37,880 nucleotides of DNA from an uncultured Paracoccaceae bacterium (GCA_951812305.1 CATOSB010000026.1:1-37880), one strand, 5' to 3'; positions 1 to 8,833 are shown, counted from the first letter of the stretch. The notes: a model not told the origin generated them from the letters alone. Program-made: numbers and translations.

Positions 1-105
1 TCTCGCTTATGAGAAGATCCGGGACCTCATGTTCGACATGATGGAAGAGGACCCCAACCGTTTCTACGCCCTCACGGATAAGCTCAATGAACTGGCTGCG
101 CTCCC
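1..105 (+). pseudogene. Fragment of IS982-element passenger gene (copy D)
   Basis: These 105 bases match the internal part of the passenger gene carried by the IS982-family elements elsewhere in the window (same sequence from about 33199). The reading frame encodes LAYEKIRDLMFDMMEEDPNRF and onward. Identity stops after base 105, where the IS4-family element begins; the intact copies continue with TAAAAGAACC instead. The upstream part lies outside the window. It shows that a fourth IS982 copy lay here and was interrupted or recombined at the IS4 end. Confidence 0.85.
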
Positions 106-1140
106 CTTACCACCCTTCAATTTAGCCAGACATCCCAGAGCTTGGGGATTTTGGCATAACCTGCGAGGCATCGTCGGATAGCACGAAGGCCTGTCTTGAA
201 GAGAGAGCATAAGGACCTTCGGGCTTTTCGAATCCCCTTTTTTCGCCGCGTATTGCGACGTGGTGCTCTTCGTTTGCTCCGGTTGAAACAGCCCAGTACA
301 TGGCGATTGCCAGCACCAAAATGAGGCGGGCCAATCGATCCGGCTTTTTGATCTGGCTTTGAGTAATTTCAAAGCCCCGGGTTTTGAAGTCGGAGAACAT
401 GGCTTCAATTCCCCAACGCATTCCATAATCGAGCACCTTGTACTCGGACGGTGCTGCATTCATGGCAATAATCCAAGGCTCTTTGTGCCCCTCCTCGTGA
501 AGCACTCCAATGTTGCTAAAGACGCCCGTTCCGTAAAGCTCAGCGTTTACAAGCCCTTCGGGCATCAGTTGGGCAATTTCGCGCGTCATCATCTCGCCAC
601 CCTGATGTTGCAGTGTGATATTTCCCTTCATGCGCAGCCGGTAGTCCCATCCAGCCTCCTGGCACCATGCGACCAATCGGGCGGTTCCATAAAACCGATC
701 TCCCGCCAGCAACACACGCGCATCCGCCGGGAGCCATGGGCGGACTGCTTCCAAAAGCTCATGTTGCACGCGCCATCCAATCGGCCCTTTGGTCTGGCGT
801 ACACGCCAGGCGACCGGGAGGGCCCGATCCCGCATCCGCACCGATAACATCAAAACCTCATGCCCTTCGTTGAGCTTGCTTTGATCAAGGGCCACCACAA
901 TCGTTTCTCCGGCCTCACACTGGCGGCGGAAAATTTCACCAACATAGGCCTGCATGATCTCATCAGTATCGATGTGAGGATTGCCCAGAACCCGCGAAAT
1001 GTATTGATAGCGGTGGTCCACAGAGCCGATATCGCGGGGCAGAGCAGCCGCATTTTCCATCAGATTGACGCTGCGCGTGTTCAAAATCACGCTTGCTATG
1101 ATACCCCGATTCTGGATAAGACGTTGGCGTCACCAGTGCA

Positions 1141-1581
1141 CTACTCGACAGAATTTTTTCGTAGTTTTTTGATTCGTTTTTTACGATACTCGTTGACCCT
1201 TTTTCGCAGAGGGTTGCGATGAGGGATTTCCACCATTGTTATGGAAATGATCCTCGGTTCTCTCAAAGCCTCATTTGGCTCCAGTTCAACGGCAATTCCG
1301 CCAAACTCTCCAAGAAATAGAACATTTGAAACGGTTTCGTGATCTGCTTTGAATGTATCAGGGTCATTTTTCCGTACGTGTTTCGGGATGATCACCTGAA
1401 AGGGAGTGGCAGCCATCAGATCGAGCACAAGTGTCATGGTTCTTTTAGGGAGCGCAGCCAGTTCATTGAGCTTATCCGTGAGGGCGTAGAAACGGTTGGG
1501 GTCCTCTTCCATCATGTCGAACATGAGGTCCCGGATCTTCTCATAAGCGAGATCTTCGTTGATTGGGAAGTTGTTCTCCAT
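1141..1581 (-). CDS. IS982 passenger protein, unknown function (copy A, intact)
   Basis: This is a 146-residue protein of unrecognised family, encoded inside the IS982 element and transcribed away from the transposase. The N-terminal half is acidic (NEDLAYEKIRDLMFDMMEEDPNRF). The middle is mixed (TMTLVLDLMAATPFQVIIPKHV; LGEFGGIAVELEPNEALREP). The C-terminus is strongly basic (RKRVNEYRKKRIKKLRK), which could bind nucleic acid. I chose the ATG at 1581 (MENNFPINEDL). The open frame runs further upstream, but copy C has a 1-bp change there that breaks the longer version and leaves this start intact. No signal peptide or membrane segment is seen. The same protein is intact in copy B. Confidence 0.7.
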   Translation of the reverse strand: MENNFPINEDLAYEKIRDLMFDMMEEDPNRFYALTDKLNELAALPKRTMTLVLDLMAATPFQVIIPKHVRKNDPDTFKADHETVSNVLFLGEFGGIAVELEPNEALREPRIISITMVEIPHRNPLRKRVNEYRKKRIKKLRKNSVE

Positions 1582-1708
1582 GGCGCGCACCTTTTGCCCC
1601 GTGTTGACCAGCCTGAATGCCCCCGTGATTAGTATGGGGTGAGAGGGGTTCCAAGTACGTTGCCCCATGATTCAAGGTTCAAAAGCGACACAATATGGAC
1701 CGCCACTC

Positions 1709-2602
1709 ATGTCGATCACTAACACCGCACTTTTTGTCTGTCTCGATGATTTTGCAAAAACCTACGAGGACTGGGAGCGCCACCGGTTGATCCCCTCGGG
1801 TCGTCAGAGGCTTCGCTCCGGCAAGCTGACCCTGGGGGAGAGCCTGTTCATCATGGTCTTGTTTCACTTGTCGCCGTTCAAGGACTTCAAACATTATTGG
1901 ATTTATGGCGTTGAGCAGAAATACCGTGACTGCTTTGGCACCCTCCCGAGCTATGGTCGGTTTGTCAGCCTCATGCCAAGATTAATGGTGCCGTTTTGCA
2001 TACTGCTGCACTGCTTCAGCGGTGAAAAAACCGGCGTCTATTTTGCCGACAGCACTAAGCTCGCGGTCTGCCACAATGCCCGCATTAATCGAAACAAGGT
2101 CTTCAAGGGGCTGGCAAAGCGCGGTCGCAGCACAATGGGCTGGTTCTTTGGCTTCAAACTGCATCTAATCATCAACAACAAGGGGGAGATCATGGCCGTC
2201 AAAATCACGGCAGGTAATGTCGATGATCGAAAGCCGTTTGAAGCCATGATCGCGGGCCTCGAAGGCAAAATATTTGCTGATAAGGGCTATATCTCCAAAT
2301 CCCTCTTCCAACGGCTCTGGCAGCGTGGCCTCCACCTCGTCACCGGCATTCGCCGCAACATGAAAAACTATCTCCTGCCAATCCTGAACAAAATCCTGTT
2401 GCGAAGGCGGTTCATCATCGAAACTCTGTTCGATAAGTTGAAAACCAGCATGGGACTGGAACACACTCGACACAGATCGCCTGCCAACGCATTCGTACAC
2501 CTCATCTCGTGTGTCGCAGCCTATAGGCTCGGGAAAACCAAAGTTAAAATGGGACCCATAACCGTGCCGGAAACAATCAGGCAGGTCGAATACCAGATAT
2601 AG
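1709..2602 (+). CDS. IS982-family transposase (copy A, intact)
   Basis: This 297-residue protein resembles IS982-family transposases (start MSITNTALFVCLDDF). The likely DDE residues are D114 (VYFADSTKLAV), D191 (GKIFADKGYIS) and E238 (RRFIIETLFDKLKTS). The conserved block YISKSLFQRLWQRGLHLVTG lies around residues 194-213. The start at 1709 is preferred over an upstream in-frame ATG at 1667, because the product then begins as family members do. About 127 bp separate it from the divergent passenger gene, so the two probably share a promoter region. It should be able to mobilise all copies in the window. Confidence 0.9.
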   Translation: MSITNTALFVCLDDFAKTYEDWERHRLIPSGRQRLRSGKLTLGESLFIMVLFHLSPFKDFKHYWIYGVEQKYRDCFGTLPSYGRFVSLMPRLMVPFCILLHCFSGEKTGVYFADSTKLAVCHNARINRNKVFKGLAKRGRSTMGWFFGFKLHLIINNKGEIMAVKITAGNVDDRKPFEAMIAGLEGKIFADKGYISKSLFQRLWQRGLHLVTGIRRNMKNYLLPILNKILLRRRFIIETLFDKLKTSMGLEHTRHRSPANAFVHLISCVAAYRLGKTKVKMGPITVPETIRQVEYQI

Positions 2603-2821
2603 CGCTTATCCAGAACTCAGGTTATGATGCACAATCCCTCCCGGCGCGACTTGTGATACCCGAGCAAGCGGTCCTGAAAATCCGCCTCAACCTTCGAATA
2701 AAGCTCTGAAAAACAAACATTTCCCAACAAACCAGCCTCCAATATCAGCAGTGGAGACTCCTTGAATCACACAGATCAGACAAACGTCAAATCAGATCCG
2801 GAAATTTTGAAGGGTGGTAAG

Positions 2822-3223
2822 GTCGAACGGCAGATGTTTTGGAGACATAGTTCGGCCCCGCGCAGGTGTTGTAAACTTGAATTGCTTCCCGCGTCCGACC
2901 GCCAAGCAGATCGCAAAGCGGCATGTTCGCCGCCTTTCCCGCGATATCCCAAAGCGCCACGTCGACAGCAGACAGTGCCCTGACTTCGGCGCCACTGCCG
3001 GTGAACCCCGTGTAGGGTTGCATTTTCATGTTCAGGTGCTCAATCCGCCGCGCGTTTTCGCCGAGGATCATCGGCGGATGCGGTCATGAACATCCGTCTC
3101 GCAGGCCGCCGCGCCAAAATACGTTTCGCCAAGTCCGGTGAGCCCAGCATCAGTTGCGACACGCACCCACAAAAGATTTGGGTGCTCCTCCAGACGAAGG
3201 GTTTCGACGGCTTCAATCTTCAT
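2822..3223 (-). pseudogene. Mandelate racemase/muconate lactonizing enzyme family, frameshifted and truncated
   Basis: The N-terminal part of an enolase-superfamily enzyme starts at ATG 3223: MKIEAVETLRLEEHPNLLWV, then GLTGLGETYFG. The frame breaks near 3072-3076. Adding one C there would give VHDRIRPMILGEN, continuing into ARRIEHLNM and AEVRALSAVDVALWDIAGKA, a typical family block. The IS4 element cuts the gene off at 2822, after YNTCAGPNYVSK, before the catalytic barrel residues. Its substrate cannot be told. It is divergent from the GntR regulator, so it may once have been controlled by it. Confidence 0.8.
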
Positions 3224-3634
3224 GGCTCACCGGCATTTGGACATTGGCGCACTTGACCATTGAGGCCGACCCAACGCAAGGCAAACGAGTACCCACTGTT
3301 TTCGAGAGGGTCACGGGCGACAGTATTCCAGAAACGTCCCGGCGTTACGCTCCCCCAATGCACGCGAGCTAAGGCATTGCCGCAACCAGCCGTTTTGCAT
3401 GAATTTGGCGGAAAGCATTGTGCTAATTCTTTGTGGTATCCCACATGCCGATCGAGGAAGTTCGAAAAAATTCGATACCCCAAGCAACGCGACCAGATGT
3501 GGTCCAGCGGCTTCCATACATGAAATTTAACGGATTTTTCAGGAAAAACGCACAGGTGTCCGCGATGCCCATTGCCGAATTCCATAAACAGGTCTACGGT
3601 GTACCAGAGGATTGAGAACCTGCAAAAAGAGAAC
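3224..3634. other. Divergent intergenic region between enolase-type pseudogene and gntR
   Basis: About 410 bp with no convincing gene; the open frames seen have no recognisable product and no good ribosome site. It should hold the promoters of both flanking genes. The one clear symmetrical site is TGTGGTATCCCACA at 3432-3445. Confidence 0.5.
3432..3445. promoter_or_regulatory. Candidate GntR operator
   Basis: TGTGG-TATC-CCACA is a perfect 5-bp inverted repeat with a 4-bp spacer, about 190 bp upstream of the GntR/FCD regulator start and in the divergent promoter region. Regulators of this type usually bind short palindromes near their own gene. The assignment rests on symmetry and position only. 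Confidence 0.35.
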
Positions 3635-4333
3635 ATGAAGCTACAGCCGATCACCTCAAACCTTACCTTGAAAGACCGTGTTTATGACCGGCTTCGCGAG
3701 GCGATTGTCGAGATGAATATCTATCAGGCCGACGCCGATCTTCGCCTTGATGAACGATCGATGGCCGAACAGCTTAAGGTGTCCCGCACGCCGCTTCGCG
3801 AGGCTCTGACGCGGCTGGAAAATGACGGGTTGATCGAGATTCGGGCGCGCAAGGGCGTATATGTCGTGCGTCGGACTTTGGAAGAAATCCTGGAAATGAT
3901 CGTGGCCTGGGCCGCGCTTGAGAGCATGGCGGCGCGGCTGGCAACAGATGTCGCAAGCGTTGCCCAGTTGCGCGAATTGCGCAAGCATGCGTTGCGCCAC
4001 TCTGAAAGTTCAGCCCATGCTGATCTGAGTGAATATTCGGATGCCAATATCAAGTTTCATCAGATGATTTTGGACATGTCTGGATGTGCCCTGCTGGCAG
4101 AAATGGCCGACGGGCTTTTCGTTCACATGCATGCCGTACGCCGCCGTGCGTTAGAGGAAAATGACCGGGCGACGCGGTCGGTGGTGGACCACATGGGCAT
4201 CATCGAAGCACTGGAGGCGCGCAACGCCGATCTGGCGGCGCAACTGGTGCGAGAACACACGATGCGGCTGCACAATCACGTGCGGCGGGTCTGGAGCAAG
4301 TTTGAAAACGGACAAGAAAGTATCGCCGGGTAA
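3635..4333 (+). CDS. GntR-family (FadR/FCD) transcriptional regulator
   Basis: This 232-residue regulator has an N-terminal winged helix (about residues 10-75: LKDRVYDRLREAIVEM, SMAEQLKVSRTPLREALTRLENDGLIEIRARKGVYV). A C-terminal all-helical FCD ligand domain follows (about 85-220), with conserved FHQMI, and H-x3-I and H-x3-H spacing (VDHMGIIEAL; REHTMRLHNHV) expected for a metal/carboxylate-binding pocket. The start at 3635 follows an A/G-rich site (AAAAAGAGAAC); an upstream ATG at 3572 is less likely. It lies 22 bp before oxc and is probably cotranscribed with it. By context it is the oxalate-responsive regulator of the operon; the ligand is inferred. Confidence 0.85.
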   Translation: MKLQPITSNLTLKDRVYDRLREAIVEMNIYQADADLRLDERSMAEQLKVSRTPLREALTRLENDGLIEIRARKGVYVVRRTLEEILEMIVAWAALESMAARLATDVASVAQLRELRKHALRHSESSAHADLSEYSDANIKFHQMILDMSGCALLAEMADGLFVHMHAVRRRALEENDRATRSVVDHMGIIEALEARNADLAAQLVREHTMRLHNHVRRVWSKFENGQESIAG

Positions 4334-4355
4334 CTGGCTGTAATTTGGGGGAAAA

Positions 4356-6104
4356 ATGGCAGACGGAACCACCGAAACGCAAGCCGATCAGAATGTGACA
4401 GACGGGTTTCACCTGTTGATCGACGCGTTAAAGCTGAACCGGGTCGAGACGATCTATAACGTCCCCGGTATCCCGATCACTGATCTGGGGCGATATGCGC
4501 AGGCGCAAGGTTTACGGGTTCTGTCGTTTCGACATGAACAGCACGCTGGGTATGCCGCCGCTGCGGCCGGGTTCCTGACCAAGCGTCCAGGCATTTGTAT
4601 GACGGTTTCGGCACCGGGGTTTCTGAATGGTCTGACCGCGCTGGCACATGCGACGACGAATTGCTGGCCAATGATCCTGATTTCCGGATCGTCAGAACGT
4701 GAGATTGTCGATCTGCAGCGCGGCGATTATGAAGAGATGGACCAGCTGGCCGTCGCACGGCCTCATGCCAAGGCGGCGTACCGCATCCTTGAGGCGCAAG
4801 ACATTGGGCTGGGTGTTGCACGCGCCTTCCGCGCCGCCACGACCGGGCGTCCGGGGGGTGTATATCTCGACATTCCCGGCGCGTTGCTTGGCCAAGTCAT
4901 GGACGAGGTCGAAGGCAAGAATTCGCTGCGGCAGGTGGTGGATTTGAATGCGGCATCGGTGCCCGCGCCCACCGCCGTGGACCGGGCTTTGGATGTTCTA
5001 GAAGCGGCCAAGAAACCGTTGATGATCATCGGCAAAGGCGCAGCCTATGCGCAATGTGACGACACGGTGCGGGCATTGGTGGAAACGCTGGGTTTCCCAT
5101 ATCTGCCGATGTCGATGGCCAAGGGGCTGCTGCCCGACACCCACCCGCAATGCGCCAGCGCCGCGCGGTCGCTGGTGCTGAAGGAAAGCGATTGTGTGTT
5201 CCTTGTCGGCGCGCGTTTGAACTGGCTGTTGTCGCACGGTCAAGGCAAGGGCTGGGGCGAACCGGGGCAGAAAAGCTTTGTCCAGATCGACATCGAACCG
5301 ACCGAGATGGACAGCAACCAAGCGATTTCCGCCCCGCTGATCGGTGACATCGAAAGCTGTGCCAGCGCGCTATTGGAAAAGATCGGCGGCAACTGGACCA
5401 AACCGTCCGAGAACTGGACCGGCGCAGTGCGCGAAAAGGTCGAAACCAATGTTGCCCGCATGGCGCCCCGTCTGCGCAACAACAACTCGCCGATGGATTA
5501 TCAGGGCGCGTTGGGCGTCATCAAGGAAGTGATGGCCGAACATCAGGATACTATTCTGGTGAATGAGGGCGCAAACGCGCTGGACCAATGCCGCTCTATC
5601 GTCGACATCCACAAACCCCGCAAACGGCTGGATGTCGGCACATGGGGGATCATGGGCATCGGCATGGGGTCTGCCGTGGCCGCCGCCGTGGAAACCGGCA
5701 ATCAAGTGTTGTGCGTCGAGGGCGACAGCGCGTTCGGGTTTAGCGGGATGGAGGTCGAAACCATCTGCCGCTATGACCTGCCGGTCTGCATCGTGATCTT
5801 CAACAACAACGGAATCTATCGGGGTGACGGCGAAAACTGGGGCGGGGGGGAAGATCCGTCGACCACCGTTTTCGTGAAGGATGCAAAGTATGAATTGATG
5901 ATGCAGGCCTTTGGCGGCGCCGGCGTCGTGGCGACCAACCCGGACGAACTGCGCCGAACCATTGCGGACGCCTTCGCAACCCGCAAACCGACCCTGATCA
6001 ATGCAGTGATCGCCGAGGATGCGGGCCGTGAAAGCGGCAATATCGGCAACCTGAACCCAAGCTCTGTGGTGGCCCAGCGGCTGTACCCACAGGCGAAGAA
6101 ATAG
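4356..6104 (+). CDS. oxc: Oxalyl-CoA decarboxylase
   Basis: This 582-residue ThDP-dependent enzyme converts oxalyl-CoA to formyl-CoA and CO2. The N-terminal pyrimidine-binding domain has the activating glutamate E61 in SFRHEQHAGYAAAA. The middle domain follows, and the C-terminal pyrophosphate domain has the GDS...NN signature (GDSAFGFSG from about residue 456, IFNNN ending about 484). Similarity is to Oxc of the Oxalobacter formigenes type rather than acetolactate synthase (VPGIPITDLGRYAQ; APGFLNGLTALAHATTNCWP). Length matches the family. A GGGGGA ribosome site precedes ATG 4356. The next gene is frc, the usual partner that recycles CoA. Cytoplasmic. Confidence 0.93.
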   Translation: MADGTTETQADQNVTDGFHLLIDALKLNRVETIYNVPGIPITDLGRYAQAQGLRVLSFRHEQHAGYAAAAAGFLTKRPGICMTVSAPGFLNGLTALAHATTNCWPMILISGSSEREIVDLQRGDYEEMDQLAVARPHAKAAYRILEAQDIGLGVARAFRAATTGRPGGVYLDIPGALLGQVMDEVEGKNSLRQVVDLNAASVPAPTAVDRALDVLEAAKKPLMIIGKGAAYAQCDDTVRALVETLGFPYLPMSMAKGLLPDTHPQCASAARSLVLKESDCVFLVGARLNWLLSHGQGKGWGEPGQKSFVQIDIEPTEMDSNQAISAPLIGDIESCASALLEKIGGNWTKPSENWTGAVREKVETNVARMAPRLRNNNSPMDYQGALGVIKEVMAEHQDTILVNEGANALDQCRSIVDIHKPRKRLDVGTWGIMGIGMGSAVAAAVETGNQVLCVEGDSAFGFSGMEVETICRYDLPVCIVIFNNNGIYRGDGENWGGGEDPSTTVFVKDAKYELMMQAFGGAGVVATNPDELRRTIADAFATRKPTLINAVIAEDAGRESGNIGNLNPSSVVAQRLYPQAKK

Positions 6105-6122
6105 TGCGGTGTGGAGACGACA

Positions 6123-7397
6123 ATGAAAGCACTTGAAGGCGTTAAAATTCTGGACTTCACCCATGTGCAATCCGGGCCGACCTGCACACAGCTTTTGGCG
6201 TGGTTCGGGGCGGATGTGATCAAGGTGGAGCGCCCCGGTGTGGGCGACGCGACGCGCAAGCAACTGGTCGATGTGCCGGGCGCGGACTCGCTTTATTTCA
6301 CCATGCTGAACCACAACAAACGGTCGATCGAGCTGAATTCCAAGAACGAGACCGGCAAGGAGGTTCTGACCCGTCTGATCGAAACCTGCGACGTAATGGT
6401 GGAAAACTTCGCCCCCGGCGCGCTGGATCGGATGGGGTTTACGTGGGAACGGATTCAGGAAATCAATCCCGCGATGATCCTCGCCTCGATCAAAGGGTTT
6501 GGGCCGGGCAAGTACGAAGACTGCAAAGTCTATGAAAACGTCGCGCAATGTGCGGGCGGGTCGGCGTCGACCACGGGTTTCCGAGACGGACCACCCTTGG
6601 TGACAGGGGCGCAGATTGGTGATTCCGGCACCGGCCTGCACCTGTGTCTCGGCATCGTCACCGCGCTTTATCACCGTGAGAAATCGGGCAAGGGCCAGAA
6701 GGTCAGCGCCGCAATGCAGGACGGCGTTCTGAACTTGACGCGTGTGAAACTGCGCGACCAGCAACGCCTGAATGCGGGTCCGCTGAATGAATACAGCCAG
6801 TTTGGCGAAGGCGTGCCGTTTGGCGAGGCGACTCCACGGGCGGGCAATGATTCCGGTGGCGGTCAGCCGGGACGGATTTTGAAATGCAAAGGTTGGGAGG
6901 ACGATCCCGACGCCTACACCTACTTCATCACCCAGGCCGCCGTCTGGGGTAATGTCTGTGACGTGATCGGGCGACCGGAATGGAAAGAAGCGGAAGGCTA
7001 CGCCACCGCGCCCGAACGGCTCGACAAGCTGAACGAAATCTTCGACGCCATTGAGCAATGGACCATGACCAAAACCAAGTTCGAAGTGATGGACATCTGC
7101 AATCCGCTGAACATCCCCGTCGGCCCGATCCTGTCGATGAAAGAGTTGATGGAAGACGAAGGCCTGCGCGCCACCGGCACCATCGTCGACGTCGACCACC
7201 CAGAGCGTGGGCGCTATGTCTCGGTCGGTTGTCCGATCAAATTGTCGGAGTCTCCTGTCGAGGTCGTGCGTTCCCCGCTTCTTGGGGAGCACACTGCGGA
7301 GATCCTGACCGAGGTGCTAGGCTATGACGGAGACGCCCTCGCCGCGGTAATCGACAGCGGCGCAGTGGGTGACGTTAGAAAGGCAGCGGCGGAATGA
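6123..7397 (+). CDS. frc: Formyl-CoA:oxalate CoA-transferase
   Basis: This 424-residue class III CoA-transferase moves CoA from formyl-CoA to oxalate, giving formate and oxalyl-CoA for Oxc. The N-terminus (LDFTHVQSGPTCTQLLAWFGADVIKVERPG) and the block VYENVAQCAGGSASTTGF are highly characteristic of Frc. The catalytic aspartate is D167 in AQIGDSGTG. The glycine-rich loop GNDSGGGQPG lies near residue 245. ATG 6123, with GGAG 7 bases upstream, is preferred to GTG 6111. The stop overlaps an ATG (7394) that reads into the inserted IS element; that ATG is not considered a gene start. Confidence 0.95.
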   Translation: MKALEGVKILDFTHVQSGPTCTQLLAWFGADVIKVERPGVGDATRKQLVDVPGADSLYFTMLNHNKRSIELNSKNETGKEVLTRLIETCDVMVENFAPGALDRMGFTWERIQEINPAMILASIKGFGPGKYEDCKVYENVAQCAGGSASTTGFRDGPPLVTGAQIGDSGTGLHLCLGIVTALYHREKSGKGQKVSAAMQDGVLNLTRVKLRDQQRLNAGPLNEYSQFGEGVPFGEATPRAGNDSGGGQPGRILKCKGWEDDPDAYTYFITQAAVWGNVCDVIGRPEWKEAEGYATAPERLDKLNEIFDAIEQWTMTKTKFEVMDICNPLNIPVGPILSMKELMEDEGLRATGTIVDVDHPERGRYVSVGCPIKLSESPVEVVRSPLLGEHTAEILTEVLGYDGDALAAVIDSGAVGDVRKAAAE

Positions 7398-7431
7398 AGA
7401 CAACCTCCCCCTCGGTCCCCCTCCCCAAGGG

Positions 7432-8833
7432 CTATGACATTCACACATCTTGGTTGCCGTCAGTCAGCTTTTCTGATTCTCTTGTTGAAAAGGGAGGCAA
7501 TGATGCAGCAAACGCTTGGGAACTTTGGGGATGCTCGCCTCGAAAAAGGGGGGCCTTGCTTCTGGATAGGCTGGTTGCAACAGGCGGTGACGGGGTTCGG
7601 GTCCGGCGGCTCGGGGGCACGCGGGCGGGCGAGATCCGGTTCACGCGGTTTCTACGCAATCCGGCTGTGACGCTAGAGGCAATGTGCGATGCGGCCTTTG
7701 TTCGGACCCGGGAGGCCTGCGAAGGGCGTGATATTCTGGCAGTGCAGGACACAACGGTAACGCGGTCGAGTGGCGGCGGTGGCGATTACCTGCATGCGAT
7801 GATCGCGGTGGATGCGCGGGATGGCGCTGTCCCGGGGGCGCTGGATGCAACGTTTTGCGAGCGTGACACCGGCCAACGTGCGACCCGGCATGCGCGTGCC
7901 TTCGAAGACAAAGAAAGCCACCGCTGGCTGGCGGCCACCGAGCGTGCGGGCGAGATCGCCGGGGCTGGGCGGATCACGATGGTGGCGGATCGCGAGGCCG
8001 ATATTTTCGACCTGTTTGCGCGCAGGCCCCAAAATGTGGAGTTGATCGTTAGGGCCAATCACAACCGCACGCTTGAGGGCGGTGATAAGATAGCCGAATG
8101 GATTGCCGCCATGCCGAGGCTGGGCACGACCCTGCTTACTCTTCCCAAGAGCCCGGGGCGGGCCGCCCGCGACGCCAGGCTGTCGATCCGGTTTGGCCAG
8201 GCAACCATGAAGCCGCCGAAAAGATTGGAAAAAACGACATCTGCACCGGTCACTCTCACCTATATCGACCTGCGCGAGGAAACACCGCCTGACGGCGTCA
8301 AACCCGTACACTGGCGTTTGCTGACGAGCTACGACATCATCAATGTCACCGACGCTTTGGACGTCGCCGAGCGCTATGCCAAACGCTGGAGGATCGAGGA
8401 ACTGTTCCGCACGATGAAGCGCAAAGGGTTCGACATCGAGGCCCTGCGCATCAACGACACCGGTCCGCGCAATCGCCTGATCCTGGCCTGCATGATCGCC
8501 GCGACGGTTGTGATGCAGATGGTCGCCGAACGCGATGGCCGGTGCCTGCGTCCGCTGACCGATGCCTTCGATGCCGCCGATCAACCTCTGCTGGAGGCGC
8601 TCAGCGCAGACCTCGAGGGCAAGACAGACCGACAGAAAAACCCCCACCCCAAAGGCAGCCTCGCTTTCGCCTCGTGGGTCTGCGCAAGGTTGGGCGGCTG
8701 GACCGGATACTATGGAAAACCAGGGCCTATTGTAATCCTGTCAGGTTGGACCGAGTTCCAATCCATCAAACACGGCGCGTATATCGCAGAGAGTATACAT
8801 CACCGTGCATCGTGAGATGTGTGAATCTTATAG
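7432..8833 (+). mobile_element. IS4-family (IS50/Tn5-like) insertion sequence
   Basis: This 1402-bp element has 19-bp imperfect inverted ends: CTATGACATTCACACATCT at 7432 and, inward from 8833, CTATAAGATTCACACATCT (16 of 19 match). The end length and the 9-bp duplication match the IS50 group. It splits the intergenic region of the oxalate operon in the same direction as transcription, so it may be polar or may supply read-through transcription to the downstream genes. Confidence 0.92.
7503..8815 (+). CDS. IS50-like DDE transposase with N-terminus in another frame
   Basis: The catalytic part is plain: D in ILAVQDTTVT, D in MVADREADIFDLF, and the YREK signature YAKRWRIEELFRTMK (Y-x2-R-x3-E-x6-K). 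The expected N-terminal DNA-binding motif starts at ATG 7503, after GGGAGG, as MQQTLGNFGDARLEK. The rest (RGALLLDRLVATGG and onward) lies in the -1 frame. The switch falls on the run AAAAAGGGGGG at 7543-7553. Either the element uses -1 slippage there, or a one-base change has inactivated it. Without slippage the first frame stops at 7670. Confidence 0.75.

Larger units (their letters stand above)
1104..2622 (+). mobile_element. IS982-family element, copy A, with divergent passenger gene
   Basis: The terminal inverted repeats are imperfect: ACCCCGATTCTGGATAAG at 1104 and, reading inward from the other end, ACCTGAGTTCTGGATAAG ending at 2622. The target duplication is TATGAT (1098-1103 and 2623-2628). 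The element is about 1.52 kb, against roughly 1 kb for typical IS982 members. The excess is a second gene facing away from the transposase gene. The insertion lies inside the transposase gene of the IS4 element. Copies B and C in this window are nearly identical, which suggests recent transposition. Confidence 0.9.
122..2760 (-). pseudogene. IS4-family DDE transposase, split by IS982 insertion
   Basis: The main part (122-1090) encodes a DDE transposase. Aspartates lie in VVALDQSK (about residue 69 of this part) and LLAGDRFYG (about 131). A perfect YREK signature, Y-x2-R-x3-E-x6-K, lies at about residues 222-236 (YGMRWGIEAMFSDFK). Joining across the IS982 insertion, with one TATGAT copy removed, keeps the frame open and restores the N-terminal region. 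It reads roughly FQDRLLGYHKSRREG followed by LCIIASVILNTRSVNL, encoded up to about 2760, where a TGA precedes a possible TTG start. The exact start is uncertain. The insertion separates the N-terminal region from the catalytic part, so the gene is presumably inactive. Confidence 0.8.
106..2821 (-). mobile_element. IS4-family insertion sequence, interrupted by an IS982 element
   Basis: The ends are inverted repeats: CTTACCACCCTTCAA at 106-120 and its reverse complement TTGAAGGGTGGTAAG at 2807-2821. Removing the nested IS982 copy and one 6-bp duplication leaves about 1190 bp with one transposase gene on the minus strand, a usual size for the IS4 family. The flanks differ: IS982 sequence on the left (CTGCGCTCCC), an enolase-superfamily gene on the right (GTCGAACGGC). 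No target duplication of the 10-13 bp usual for IS4 is seen. A later deletion or recombination between copies is therefore likely. Confidence 0.85.

Noticed and set aside
1582..1668. Longer form of the IS982 passenger protein starting at MGQRTW
   Set aside because: Copy C carries an extra base in this stretch that breaks the frame, while the shorter protein stays open.
5370..7292. Long open frame (640 codons) on the minus strand
   Set aside because: It lies antisense to oxc and frc, whose family matches are certain. High-GC genes often leave such open frames on the other strand; the translation shows no domain.
7394..7499. Start of the transposase at ATG 7394, overlapping the frc stop
   Set aside because: This ATG lies outside the IS ends (element starts at 7432). 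It is a chance junction with operon DNA; the ribosome site and family N-terminus point to 7503.
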